DNA of 64,000 bases, from positions 620,001 through 684,000 of the forward strand of contig NC_013441.1 of NCBI RefSeq assembly GCF_000024785.1, written 5' to 3'. The position numbers and the translations under genes were made by a program. The notes beneath the pieces were generated by a model that was not told where the DNA came from, did not search any database, and saw nothing but the letters and a program-made list of their open reading frames with translations. Source of the DNA: Gordonia bronchialis DSM 43247 (lineage in GTDB: Bacteria; Actinomycetota; Actinomycetes; Mycobacteriales; Mycobacteriaceae). Below, one piece after another: positions 53,837 to 63,897 of the stretch (within the stretch, counting starts at the first letter, position 1; every line of letters begins with the position of its first letter).

Positions 53837-56800
53837 TCACTCTTTGATCGCGACGAGGAGGCGCTGCTCGAGCAGGGTCAGCGGGTGGCCCGGCCGGGGC
53901 AGGGTGACCGCCGGCCGCAGTCCCGCTGCCCGTAGTTCGTCGGTCCATTCGTCGTCGGTGAGGAAGATCCGGCGGCCGGCGCGGACGTCGTCGGCGCCGG
54001 CGTGTGGTTGACCCACCGCCGGGGACATCAGGAACTGCACCGAGGTGAGCAACTGTGCGTAGGCACGCGTCGACTCGATGATGACCACGGCACCGCCGGG
54101 GTCGAGGAGGTCGTGCAGTTCGGTCAGCGTCCGCCCGATGTGGTGCGCATTGTGGAGCACATTCGACGCGATGACGATGTCGTAGCGCGCGGAAGACGCG
54201 GACAGCGCGCGGAGATCGGCGTTCATGTCCAGCAATCCGTAACGCATCCAACCGAATCCGGCGTAGTGCTCGCGGGCGGCCGACAGGAAGAACTCGGAGA
54301 CGTCGGTGAAGTGGTAGTCGAGGGGCACGCTCAGCTCGGCCAGCCCGTCGACGACGTCGGTGGTGGTGCCACCGACACCGGCGCCGAGTTCGAGGATGCG
54401 CACCGGCTGTCGACGCGCGCCGATGGTGCCGGTGAGGTCGACGACGGCGGCACGCGCCGCCCGGTTCAGGTAGGCGCTCACCAGGTTCTCGCGGTAGGCC
54501 GCCTCGGCGGTGTCGGTGCCGCCGCCGACGAACAGCAACTCCTGCACCCGCATCTCGTCTCGGGCGAGGGCGGTGAGGTTCTCGTTGCAGCCGCGCAGGA
54601 ACTCGGCCAGCACGGGCCGGTATCCCATGACCGCGCAGACCTTTTCCAAGTCGGTTTCCTCGGGCGGGGGTACCGATTGCGCGATCCGGTACCGATCCTC
54701 TGCGGTGCGGACGAGGACGCCGGCGGTCTCCAATGCGAGCAGCCACTGCCGCAGCAGCCAGTGATGGCGTGGTGCGAATCCGAGGCCGGCGGCGATCTCG
54801 TCGGCGCTGCGGGCGTCGGCGCCGGTGAATGCCGGGCGAAGCGCCCGCAGCATGGCGTCGAGTCCGATGCGGTCGATGTCGACGCGGGCGGCCTGCACGC
54901 GGCGATAGTCGACGGTGTCGGGCACGAGCCGCTCGGCGACCGTCTCGGTGTGTTCGGCGAGGGACGTGCCCGCCTCGGGTGGCGGCGCGGGTTGTCCGAC
55001 TGCCGGTTTCGGCGGTGGCGGGCCGGCAGCCGCGAGACTCGGTGCGGTGGCGGTGAGGGCGGCTCGATCGCCGAGGAGTGCGATGACGTCGTCGAGGCTG
55101 GCACCACCGACGAGTTCGGTGACGGGGAGTTCGTAGCCGAATTCCTCGGTGACCTTGCGTCGCAGGTCGAGTGCCTGCAGGGAGTCCAGGCCCAGCGCGA
55201 CCAGTGGTCGCGTCGTGTCGATGGCGTCGACGTCGGTCGCGCCGATGACCTCGGCGACGAGTGCCGGAATCCGCTGTCCCGGTGACACCGTCGGTGCGGT
55301 TGTCGCGGGACCCGTCGTGGGCCACGTGGGCTCGCTGCTGTTGGATTCGGTACTGACCGGAGTCGCGGCGTGCTGTCCGAGGAGCGCGGTGACGTCGTCG
55401 AGGCTGGCGCCGCCTACGAGTTCGGTGACGGGAAGCTCGTAGCCGAACTGCTCGGTGACCTTGCGTCGCAGGTCGAGTGCCTGCAGGGAGTCCAGGCCCA
55501 GCGCGACCAGCGGGCGGGTGGTGTCGATGGCGTCGACGTCGGCGGCGCCGATCACGTCGGCGACCACCGCCAACGCTGCGGTACGTAGGTCCCGAACGGG
55601 TTGCGGTGCTGCGGGTCCGGGGGTGGAGTCGGCGGCCGGCCGAGTGGATGGTCGTGGTGGTGCGGGTTCAGCCGACGCGAGGTCGGACAGCAACGGTCCG
55701 TACCCGAAGTCGCGGAGGACCTCGTGTCCGCGCTGCCAGTCGAAAGCGGCGACGATCGCGTTGTGGCGCACCGCGAGTCCGGCACGGATGGCGGATTCGG
55801 ACGGCATCGTCCGGTAGCCGACGGCGGCCAGGGTGGCAGCGTCGGCCGCCCCCGAGCCGTCGTGAACCGCCCACTGACCCCACTGCACGGATGCGCAGTC
55901 GACGCCGTCGGCACGCAGAGCCGTCGCCACCGCGTCGAGCATGCGATTGGCCGCGGAATAGACGATGGTGCCCCGCCCGCCGATCGTCGCGGCGAACGAC
56001 GAGCACAGCAGGACCCGCACGTCGTCGGAGGTGGGCACGGCGCCCAGGATGCGGTGCACGCCAGCCACTTTCGCGTCGCACAGCCGTGACACGACGTCGC
56101 CGGTGATGTCCTCGAGACCGATGCCGCCGGTGCCGGGTGGCAGGTCGGCGGCGGCGTGGATCGCCACGTCGACCGGTGCGTCGGCCAACGATTCGCCCAG
56201 GGCCCGGACCTGGGCGTCGTCGGTGATGTCGCAGCGCTGGACGACGACCTCGGTTCCGTTGCGCCGCAGAGCATCCAGCCGACGCTGCACCTCGGGGGTC
56301 GCGCCGCGTCGGCTCACCAGCGTCAGCCGCGTAACACCCTGGGCGGCAAAATGATCGGCGAACTCCAGGCCGACCTTACCGGTGCCACCGGTGATCAGCA
56401 CATGTCGGCCGGCGGCCGGGGTTTCGGCGGTGGCCGTGTCGTCGGCGGGTGTGAGTCGTTTGACGAACAGATCCTTGCCGCGTAGCGCGATGTCGGGTTC
56501 GCGGGCGATGTGCAGGGCCGCCACGATCTTGTCGGCGACGGCCGCATCCACGGTGCCGGTCTCGAGGAGAGCCGGATCGAGATCGAGATGGCCGAAGGAC
56601 GCGTTCGGGTACTCCGCACCCAGACAACGGAATCCGGCCGCGATACCGGCCGCCCCGATCTCGGGTGACTCGTTGTCCGTCACGGCCTCACCGCCGACGG
56701 TCACCAACCAGTGGTCGCGCGGCGGGTCAGCCGCCGACCACCAGCGGCGCTCACCGAAGAAGTCGGCGGCCTGCCCGATCGCCTCCCGTGTACGCGCGTC

Positions 56801-58531
56801 GGCCCGCGGCTCACGCGCACCGGCCGGTCCCAGCACGACCACCGTGTCGACGCCGTCCAACAGCGTTGCATCATCCGATGATTCGGCTGCGACATCGATC
56901 CGACGCGCCGCGGCGCCGAAGTCAGGTGCGTGCTCGACGATTGCGTCGGCGAGCCCGGGGAGTGCACCGAGATCGACGATGCCCATCGTCTGCGGCGCCA
57001 CCATGGATCGGCGGGGGATGCGGACCCACCGCTGCGCCACCGTCATCGTCGGATCGGGTACGGCGGCGGGCGTCGCAGGCGCACTGGTCCCGGCGTGCGG
57101 CGGCGAGACCTCCGGCCGGTTCGTCGCATAGGTCATCCACAGGAACGAATCGTTGGTGATCGTATGCGGAAAGTCGGGAAGCGGCAGCGCAGCAGACCCG
57201 CGGGCGGTGTCGTCCTCGACGAGGAGACTCGTCCAGTCGAAGTCGAGGTCGCCGACCGCGATCAGCACGAGGTTCCGGGCGATGACCGACATGTCCTCCG
57301 CCTGGCGCCGCGATGTCCCGACCACTGTTGCCGTCGCGTCCGCGATCGACTCGAGCGTCTCGCCGATCGGCAGCTGCAGCGTCGGGTGCTCGGACAATTC
57401 CACGAATGTGTTGGCGCCCAACGCAACGGCACGCGCAACAGCCTTGTCGAATCGGACGACGTTGCGCAGATTCCAGAACCAGTACTCGCCCAGTGGAAGA
57501 TCGGGGGTGATCTCCTCCCCGAGTGTGGAACCGATGCAGGTGATCGGGGTGGCGGTGAAACCCTTGTCGCTCAGGCGTTCACCCGTGGCGTCCAGGATGG
57601 TGCGGGCGACCTCGTGCATGACGGCGGTGTGCGCCGGGTAACGGACGGCGATGACGCGGCTGAATCGCCCGGCCTCCGCCAGTTGGTCGACGACGCTGGT
57701 GATGATGGGCGTGTCGCCGGACACCCCGGTCATCCGCGGCGAATTGATCACCGAGATCTCCGCCCACCCGGACCGCCGGGCCAGCAACGATTCCGCCTCG
57801 GCGCGGTCGGTATCGAGGACGGCCATCGAATATTGTTGTGAGGCAGTGGTGTCGACGGATCGCGCGCGGGTGGTCAGTACGGTGATCGCGTCGTGCAGGT
57901 CCATCACGCCGGCGACATAGCACGCGGCGATCTCGCCCTGGGAATGCCCGACGACGATCTCGGGCACCACACCGAAGGAGCGCCACATCGCCGCGAGCGC
58001 AGCCATCTGCATGAACAACGCGGGCTGTATCAGCGCAGCGGTGTCGTCGGCGGATGTGTCGCGATCGGGATCGTCGTCGAGGAGATACGACCGCGGGGAG
58101 CACCCGGCAACTTCCTCGAAGACCGCGTGGAGACGTTCGACCTCCGCGGCGAAGGCCGCGCTGTGCCGGTGATACAGCGCACCCATACCGGGCCGCTGTC
58201 CGCCCTGCCCCGGAAAGACCAGGGCGATGCGCGACCGCCGCGCCGGACCGTCGGAGCGTACGACGGCCGGGTGGTCGGTTCCGGTGGCGACGGCCCGCAG
58301 TCCCTCGACGAGCGCGGCAGCGTCCCGGGCCGACACCAGCGCCCGGAACCGCCGGACTGGCCGCGATCGAAACAGCATGCGGCTCAGCTGATCCGGGCTG
58401 ACATGCGGCGCCCGGGTCAGATAGTCGGCGAGGGATGCGCCCTCGGCCCGCAACAGCGCAGGGGTGTCGGCGGACACCACTACTGGACTCGTTCCGTCCG
58501 GGAGTCGCAGGGTGGCCATCGTGGTCCTCAC
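53837..58531 (-). CDS. mbtD: PKS of the siderophore cluster: AT-KR-ACP-ACP-methyltransferase (MbtD-like)
   Basis: 1564 residues with a GTG start overlapping the thioesterase stop. Order: acyltransferase about 100-420 (FPGQGGQRPGMGALYHR; nucleophile VVGHSQGEIAACYVAG at 196); linker and degenerate Rossmann half 500-690; ketoreductase 700-880 (LITGGTGKVGLEFADHF, catalytic Tyr in IVYSAANRMLDAVATAL); two near-identical ACPs at 985-1055 and 1085-1157 (ALGLDSLQALDLRRKV in each); SAM methyltransferase 1200-1560 (ILELGAGVGGTTTDVVDGL, IVIASNVLHNAHHIGR). There is no KS, DH or ER, so a ketosynthase must act in trans. Mycobacterial MbtD (AT-KR-ACP) has one ACP and no methyltransferase. It probably makes a hydroxyacyl unit, possibly alpha-methylated. 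Confidence 0.87.
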   Translation of the reverse strand: MRTTMATLRLPDGTSPVVVSADTPALLRAEGASLADYLTRAPHVSPDQLSRMLFRSRPVRRFRALVSARDAAALVEGLRAVATGTDHPAVVRSDGPARRSRIALVFPGQGGQRPGMGALYHRHSAAFAAEVERLHAVFEEVAGCSPRSYLLDDDPDRDTSADDTAALIQPALFMQMAALAAMWRSFGVVPEIVVGHSQGEIAACYVAGVMDLHDAITVLTTRARSVDTTASQQYSMAVLDTDRAEAESLLARRSGWAEISVINSPRMTGVSGDTPIITSVVDQLAEAGRFSRVIAVRYPAHTAVMHEVARTILDATGERLSDKGFTATPITCIGSTLGEEITPDLPLGEYWFWNLRNVVRFDKAVARAVALGANTFVELSEHPTLQLPIGETLESIADATATVVGTSRRQAEDMSVIARNLVLIAVGDLDFDWTSLLVEDDTARGSAALPLPDFPHTITNDSFLWMTYATNRPEVSPPHAGTSAPATPAAVPDPTMTVAQRWVRIPRRSMVAPQTMGIVDLGALPGLADAIVEHAPDFGAAARRIDVAAESSDDATLLDGVDTVVVLGPAGAREPRADARTREAIGQAADFFGERRWWSAADPPRDHWLVTVGGEAVTDNESPEIGAAGIAAGFRCLGAEYPNASFGHLDLDPALLETGTVDAAVADKIVAALHIAREPDIALRGKDLFVKRLTPADDTATAETPAAGRHVLITGGTGKVGLEFADHFAAQGVTRLTLVSRRGATPEVQRRLDALRRNGTEVVVQRCDITDDAQVRALGESLADAPVDVAIHAAADLPPGTGGIGLEDITGDVVSRLCDAKVAGVHRILGAVPTSDDVRVLLCSSFAATIGGRGTIVYSAANRMLDAVATALRADGVDCASVQWGQWAVHDGSGAADAATLAAVGYRTMPSESAIRAGLAVRHNAIVAAFDWQRGHEVLRDFGYGPLLSDLASAEPAPPRPSTRPAADSTPGPAAPQPVRDLRTAALAVVADVIGAADVDAIDTTRPLVALGLDSLQALDLRRKVTEQFGYELPVTELVGGASLDDVTALLGQHAATPVSTESNSSEPTWPTTGPATTAPTVSPGQRIPALVAEVIGATDVDAIDTTRPLVALGLDSLQALDLRRKVTEEFGYELPVTELVGGASLDDVIALLGDRAALTATAPSLAAAGPPPPKPAVGQPAPPPEAGTSLAEHTETVAERLVPDTVDYRRVQAARVDIDRIGLDAMLRALRPAFTGADARSADEIAAGLGFAPRHHWLLRQWLLALETAGVLVRTAEDRYRIAQSVPPPEETDLEKVCAVMGYRPVLAEFLRGCNENLTALARDEMRVQELLFVGGGTDTAEAAYRENLVSAYLNRAARAAVVDLTGTIGARRQPVRILELGAGVGGTTTDVVDGLAELSVPLDYHFTDVSEFFLSAAREHYAGFGWMRYGLLDMNADLRALSASSARYDIVIASNVLHNAHHIGRTLTELHDLLDPGGAVVIIESTRAYAQLLTSVQFLMSPAVGQPHAGADDVRAGRRIFLTDDEWTDELRAAGLRPAVTLPRPGHPLTLLEQRLLVAIKE
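55071..55564 (-). repeat. Direct repeat coding the tandem ACPs (188-bp copies, 306-bp period)
   Basis: Copies at 55071-55258 and 55377-55564 agree at about nine of ten bases, with a stretch of some 50 identical bases covering LDSLQALDLRRKV. The spacing is an exact multiple of three (102 codons), so the frame is kept. The protein copies differ at about six of 65 positions. Confidence 0.85.
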
Positions 58532-59283
58532 CGGCGGGCGGGGGTGGCCGCGTCAGCCACGAGCAGGTCGGCGACGTCGCGGAGATGGTCGTTCACATAG
58601 AAGTGCCCGCCGTCGAAGACGGTCACCTCCACATCGGGGCTGTGGTTGCGCCACGCGTTCAGATCGGCGAGGCCGACGAGCGGATCGGAGTCCCCACCGA
58701 GCGCGTGAATCCGGGTGGAGATGCGCACATCCTGCGGACACCGGTATGCGTCCGCGGCGGCGTGGTCGGCTTTCAGGACCGGCAGGGTCAGGCGCATGAG
58801 TTCGCGGCTGGCGAGGACGTCGGCACCGGTACCCTCCAGGCTCGCAAGATGATCGAGGAGCTCCTCGTCATCGGTGGGGGCAGGCGGCCGGAACGCGCCC
58901 CGGGACGGTGCCACGGCGGCCGAGATCGTCGCCTGATGCTGCGGCAGACCGGCCGCCTCGGCCAGACGCGCGAACTCGAAGGACGTCACCCCGCCGAGGG
59001 AATGCCCGAAGGTCATGAACGGGACACCGTTGTTGTACTCCGACGCCTCGAACTCGGTGAAGGCGCCCGCAGCGATGTCGGCCAGATCGGTCATCGGGGG
59101 CTCCGCGACCCGATCCTGCCGTCCCGGGTACTGAAAGACGATCACGTCGAAGTCCGTGGACAGCAGTTTGGACAACTCACGGTACGTCGACGCCCCTGCC
59201 CCCGCATGCGGGAAGATCAGCATCGGAGTGGTGACCTCGGGTGATGTCTTGTGGAACTTACGAATCCAGCCGGGCTTGGCCAT
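58528..59283 (-). CDS. mbtT: Type II thioesterase (MbtT-like)
   Basis: 251 residues with ATG preceded by AAGGGAG. It is an alpha/beta hydrolase of the editing thioesterase class: LIFPHAGAGASTYRELSKLL, FQYPGRQDRVAEPPMTDLAD, nucleophile FMTFGHSLGGVTSFEF, acid in ALGGDSDPLVGLADLNAW, and base in VFDGGHFYVNDHL. Type II enzymes clear mis-primed carriers of NRPS/PKS lines. It sits between the mbtF-like NRPS (24 bp upstream) and the PKS (4-bp overlap), so the three are co-expressed. Confidence 0.92.
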   Translation of the reverse strand: MAKPGWIRKFHKTSPEVTTPMLIFPHAGAGASTYRELSKLLSTDFDVIVFQYPGRQDRVAEPPMTDLADIAAGAFTEFEASEYNNGVPFMTFGHSLGGVTSFEFARLAEAAGLPQHQATISAAVAPSRGAFRPPAPTDDEELLDHLASLEGTGADVLASRELMRLTLPVLKADHAAADAYRCPQDVRISTRIHALGGDSDPLVGLADLNAWRNHSPDVEVTVFDGGHFYVNDHLRDVADLLVADAATPARR

Positions 59284-59307
59284 CAGGAACTCCCTTTCTC
59301 ACCCATC

Positions 59308-62300
59308 TCAGGGCTTGTTCTTCTCGAATGCCGAGGCCACCGCGGACACATGGGTCCGCCACAGCCGGGCCAGGTCATCGATCTGCTCCGCGTCGAACAA
59401 CACCGAACTCCACCGCCAGGTGGTCACCAGTTGTGGGCCGTCATCACCGGCCTGCACGGCGGTGACCAGATTGAGCGGAAAGCGCAGTGTCAGATCCGGT
59501 TCCGGAGACGACGGGATGGCGTTGCTCAGTTCGGGATCGGTGACCGGTGACCAGTCGCCGCCGGTGCCGAGCCCGAGGTCGAAGCGGCCCAGATAGTTGA
59601 ACTCGACCTGCGGCTCGGGCGCCGAGCACAACGACTCCACCCCGGCGATGTCCCGCAACAGCCCGTAACCCAGTCCGTCGCCGGGTACCGCGGCGAGTGC
59701 CGCGCACACCGAATCATGCAGTGCGCGAACCTCGGACCCGTCGGTCGCGTCGACCTGCGCGACGCCGGTGAGGTCACCGAGCCGAACCGGGTAGACGGTG
59801 GTGAACCAACCGACGGTGCCGGAGACGTCGAGTGCCTCGATGCCGCCGCGTCCATGCGATTCCAGGGCCACTGTCACGCCGCCACCGTGGACGCCCTGCT
59901 GTCGACGCCAGGTGGTCAGCGTCAACGTGAGTGCGGTGAGCAGCAATTCGCGGATTCCGCCGGGACCGGCCGCCGCCAACAGTGCTGCCGTCTCGGCCGG
60001 CGTGCTGCCCGCTTCGGTGGTCCGGACGTCTCCCCACCGCAGCGGACCGGACGTCTCGGTGGCCGTCGCGGCGTCGTCGAGCTGCGCGGTCCAGAACGCT
60101 TCCTGGGCAGCCAGTTCCGGCGAGCGTGCATACTCGTCGAGCACCGCACACCACCGACGGTACGACGTCCCGACCGGTCTGCCGACGCTGATGTCACCAC
60201 CGGAACACACCTGCTGATAGCGCTGTGCGAGTTCCGGGATCACCAGGCTCCATGACACGACGTCGATGGCGAGGTGATGGATCGTGATGGCAACGAGGTC
60301 GCCGCCCGGGACACCACGCAACAGACCGACCCGCATGACATCGCCGGTGCGCGGGTCGATTTCGTCCGCGGCGAACAACACCCGCCGGCGCACCTCGGCG
60401 ATGTCGCCGGCCGGCACCTCACGCACGATGCCACTCGCCGCCACCGTGCCTCGCGCGCCGATCACCTGCCGCGGGCCGCGCTCGGTGTCGATCACCGAGG
60501 ACCGCAACACGGGGTGCGTGTCCAGCAGGGTCTGAATGATCGTCTCCAGGACGTCCACCGTGAGATCGGCCGGGGCACACAGCAGTACGGTGTGCGACAA
60601 CCGGCGATGGCTCCCCTGACGGAACATCCACGCCGGGTAGGGCAGTGGTGTGATCTCACCGAGGTCGTCGGTCCCGTCGGCCTCGTCGGTCTCGTCGCCA
60701 CCCGCGTCGATCGCGGCGGCGAGGTCCCGGATGGTCGGCGACGACGCGATCATCCGGACACTGACCCCCAGGCCCCGCGCGCGAGCCGCCGCGGCCAGCG
60801 CGATGGCGACGATGCTGTCGAGTCCCAGATCGAAGAAGTCGTCGTCGATGCCGGGGGACACCCCGCCGAAGACCTCGGCGAGGGCATCGGCCAGGGTACG
60901 CTGCGTCTCCGTCTCCGGTTCGTCTGTGTCCGAACGGGATTCCAGCGCGGTGCGGGCGAGGTTCGTCAGCGCGTGCGAGTCCAACTTGCCGTTGACGGTC
61001 ACCGGCAACTCCGCCACCACGAGCAGCCGCGCCGGAATCATGTACGACGGCAGACGATCGGCCATTCCGGTGCGGATGGCGATCGGATCCGCGGACCCGT
61101 CGGCGACCGGGACGACAAAACCCACGAGAACGGCGCCGACGGGACGGCGCACCACAACAGCAGCCGCATCGCGCACGCACGCCGCACCGCGCAACGCCTT
61201 CTCGATTTCGCCGATCTCCACCCGGTAACCGCGCACCTTCACCTGATCGTCGGCCCGTCCCAGGTAGTGCAGCGCGCCACCGGGGCGGCGGCGCACCAGG
61301 TCGCCGGTCCGATACATCCGCCGGCCGGGCGGCCCGAACGGGTCGGCCACAAACCGTTCCGCGGTCTGGGAGAACCTGCCCAGATAGCCGCGGGTGACCT
61401 GCGGCCCGGCGAGATACAGCTCGCCGGTGACGCCGTCGGGCACCTGACGCAACCCGGAATCGAGCACGTATCCGCTCATGGCGGCGGTCGGTCGGCCGAT
61501 GGTGGCCGTCGGCGAGGAGGCGTCGGCACCGGTCACGTCGGCCACCACCGCCTCCACGGTGGTCTCGGTGGGGCCGTAACAGTTGTGCACCGCCACGCCG
61601 GTCAGTGAGCGCAGCCGGTCCCAGAGGGCGTCGTCGATGGCCTCACCACCGAGCGCCAGCACGGACAGGGGCGCGTCGTCGGTGCCGGCGGTGGACATCG
61701 TGTAGCCGTCGACCAGACCGGCATGGGCGAGTTGCCGGAACATCGACGGCGTGGTGTCGATCATGTCGATGCGCTGGTCGCGGATGCCGGTCACCAGTAG
61801 GTCGGTGTCGCGCATCGCGTCGTCGTCGAAGAGATGGATCGTGTGTCCGTCGAACAAGCCGATCATCGGCTGCCACGACGCGTCGAAGGACAGTGACCAG
61901 GCATGGGCGATGCGCAACGGACGACCGAGTCGCGCCCGCGCCGGCCGATATACTCGCTCCCGATGGTCGGCGAAGTAACTCGCCAGTGCCGCATCGGAAT
62001 TGACGACACCCTTGGGCTCTCCGGTGGAGCCGGAGGTGAAAATCGCGTAGGCGGCCTGGGCCGGCTGCCGCCGCGTCGGCAACCCGGTCATCGGACTGCG
62101 TGCGCGGTCCCGGATCACGGGGTCACCGAGGTCGACGATGGTGGCCGCGTCTGGTTGCAGCGCAACATGACCCGGGTCGGTCGAGGTGTTGATGATGATC
62201 GCGGCGGGACGTACCTGGGTGAGGATCGAGGAGATCCGCTCCGCCGGCAAGGTGATGTCGACCGGTACGTACGCACCGCCCGCTGCCAGGGAGGCCAGGA

Positions 62301-63897
62301 TGGACACGATCGAGTCGACGCCTCGCGGCAGACAGATCGCCACGAAGTCCTCCGGGCCGACTCCCGCGGACCGCAGCACGTCCGCCAACGACAGTGCGTC
62401 GTCGAGCACTTCCCGGTACGTCAGCCGTGTGTGCCCGTCGGTGAGGGCAATCGCACCCGGCGTCGAATTCACCTGACGAACAAAGAGTTCGACGATGTCC
62501 TCGGTGCCTGTTCCCGGCGTCGGGGGTGTGGTGGATTCGGCGATCAGGGCGCGGCGTCGCTCGGGACCGACGATGTCGACGTCACCGACACTGCGCTCAC
62601 CGGACACCGGCAGGCGGTCCAGTGTGTCGAGGAGAAGCGCGGCCAGCGCGTCTGAGTCGACCGGCAGGACGCTCTCGATGGCCTCGACCGCGACCAACAA
62701 CTCATCACTGTGCAGATAGGCGACCACGGTCAGTGGGTAATGAGTCAGGTTCTGGGCCATGGCCGGTGCAAAGGTGACACCGTCGGGAGTGGTGGTGTCC
62801 CCGGCCTGATCCATCGGTGCGTTCTGGAAGACGAACATCGTGTCGAAAAGCGCCGAATGCCCGGCCGCGCGTTGCACAGCCGACAAACTCAGATAGCCGA
62901 TGTCGCGGAGCTCGGCCGACTCTCGTTGCAGGCGACGGCATTCCGCGGCCACGTCGGCATCCGGATCGAGCGTGAACGCCACCGGGATGGTGTTGAGGAA
63001 CAAGCCGATCATCCGGTCGGCGTCGGTCACCTGATGGGGTCGCCCGGTCACGACCGTGCCGTACACCACGTCGCGACGGTCCATCAGACGCGAGAGCACG
63101 AGTGTCCACGCGAACTGGACCGCGGTGTTGAGCGTGATGCCCTGTGCGCGTGACCAATCGATGAGGCGGGCGGTTCGTTCGGCATCCACGGTGTAATGCC
63201 AGGCCACCGGGGTGCGGGTGTCGGTGGCGTCGAGTCCGGTACTGGCCACCTCGGCGAACATCAGCGGCCCCGACAACTGACCGAGCACCGCGGACCAGCG
63301 CGCGATCATGGCGGCCTGGTCCTGGGCGTTGAGCCAGGCGATGTAGTCGCGGTACGGGCGGACCGGGCCGAGGGCGTCGGCGCTGCCACCGGCCCGGTAC
63401 ATCTGCAGCAGTTCGGCGAAGAAGACTCCCACCGACCAGCCGTCCATCAGGATGTGGTGCACGGTCACGATCAGCCGGTGACGGGGTGCGGGGACATCGG
63501 TGATGCGGATCAGGGTGAATCGCAACGACGGTCCGTCACGCAGATCGAAGACCCGACGGACCTCCCGCTCGGTGAACGCATCTGCGGCCTCCTCGGACAG
63601 CTCGTGGTCTGCCCACGGCATGCTCACCTCGGTGGGCACGATCTGCACCGGCTTAGGAACGTCCTTGTCCCAGAACACAGCTCGCAGATTGGGGTGGCGG
63701 ATGAGGATGTTCTCGCACGCGGTGCGCAGTGCGGCGCGGTCCAGTGGGCCGGAGATGTCCACGATCAGCGGGATCGTGTACACATCTCCCTCGGCGTCAT
63801 CACCACCGGGGCCATCTCGTTCGGTTGCCAGCCGGGCAAGGGAGAACAGGCCCTCCTGCAGGGGGCTGAGGGCGATGACGTCGTCGATACCGCTCAC
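59308..63897 (-). CDS. mbtF: NRPS C-A-PCP-E (MbtF-like)
   Basis: 1529 residues with a GTG start overlapping the upstream NRPS stop. Condensation 5-440 (LSPLQEGLFSLARLA, VTVHHILMDGWSVGVFF), adenylation 465-970 (FTSGSTGEPKGVVNSDA, SLSFDASWQPMIGLF, NCYGPTETTVEAVVADV, GRADDQVKVRGYRVEIGEIE), carrier 1000-1070 (FFDLGLDSIVAIAL), epimerisation-type domain 1095-1520 (ITIHHLAIDVVSWSLVIPEL, FNYLGRFDLGLG). The pocket residues I can read (D-A-Q at the first three positions) resemble lysine-type codes, but this is a hand alignment. It should add the terminal hydroxylysine-type residue. Confidence 0.9.
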   Translation of the reverse strand: MSGIDDVIALSPLQEGLFSLARLATERDGPGGDDAEGDVYTIPLIVDISGPLDRAALRTACENILIRHPNLRAVFWDKDVPKPVQIVPTEVSMPWADHELSEEAADAFTEREVRRVFDLRDGPSLRFTLIRITDVPAPRHRLIVTVHHILMDGWSVGVFFAELLQMYRAGGSADALGPVRPYRDYIAWLNAQDQAAMIARWSAVLGQLSGPLMFAEVASTGLDATDTRTPVAWHYTVDAERTARLIDWSRAQGITLNTAVQFAWTLVLSRLMDRRDVVYGTVVTGRPHQVTDADRMIGLFLNTIPVAFTLDPDADVAAECRRLQRESAELRDIGYLSLSAVQRAAGHSALFDTMFVFQNAPMDQAGDTTTPDGVTFAPAMAQNLTHYPLTVVAYLHSDELLVAVEAIESVLPVDSDALAALLLDTLDRLPVSGERSVGDVDIVGPERRRALIAESTTPPTPGTGTEDIVELFVRQVNSTPGAIALTDGHTRLTYREVLDDALSLADVLRSAGVGPEDFVAICLPRGVDSIVSILASLAAGGAYVPVDITLPAERISSILTQVRPAAIIINTSTDPGHVALQPDAATIVDLGDPVIRDRARSPMTGLPTRRQPAQAAYAIFTSGSTGEPKGVVNSDAALASYFADHRERVYRPARARLGRPLRIAHAWSLSFDASWQPMIGLFDGHTIHLFDDDAMRDTDLLVTGIRDQRIDMIDTTPSMFRQLAHAGLVDGYTMSTAGTDDAPLSVLALGGEAIDDALWDRLRSLTGVAVHNCYGPTETTVEAVVADVTGADASSPTATIGRPTAAMSGYVLDSGLRQVPDGVTGELYLAGPQVTRGYLGRFSQTAERFVADPFGPPGRRMYRTGDLVRRRPGGALHYLGRADDQVKVRGYRVEIGEIEKALRGAACVRDAAAVVVRRPVGAVLVGFVVPVADGSADPIAIRTGMADRLPSYMIPARLLVVAELPVTVNGKLDSHALTNLARTALESRSDTDEPETETQRTLADALAEVFGGVSPGIDDDFFDLGLDSIVAIALAAAARARGLGVSVRMIASSPTIRDLAAAIDAGGDETDEADGTDDLGEITPLPYPAWMFRQGSHRRLSHTVLLCAPADLTVDVLETIIQTLLDTHPVLRSSVIDTERGPRQVIGARGTVAASGIVREVPAGDIAEVRRRVLFAADEIDPRTGDVMRVGLLRGVPGGDLVAITIHHLAIDVVSWSLVIPELAQRYQQVCSGGDISVGRPVGTSYRRWCAVLDEYARSPELAAQEAFWTAQLDDAATATETSGPLRWGDVRTTEAGSTPAETAALLAAAGPGGIRELLLTALTLTLTTWRRQQGVHGGGVTVALESHGRGGIEALDVSGTVGWFTTVYPVRLGDLTGVAQVDATDGSEVRALHDSVCAALAAVPGDGLGYGLLRDIAGVESLCSAPEPQVEFNYLGRFDLGLGTGGDWSPVTDPELSNAIPSSPEPDLTLRFPLNLVTAVQAGDDGPQLVTTWRWSSVLFDAEQIDDLARLWRTHVSAVASAFEKNKP

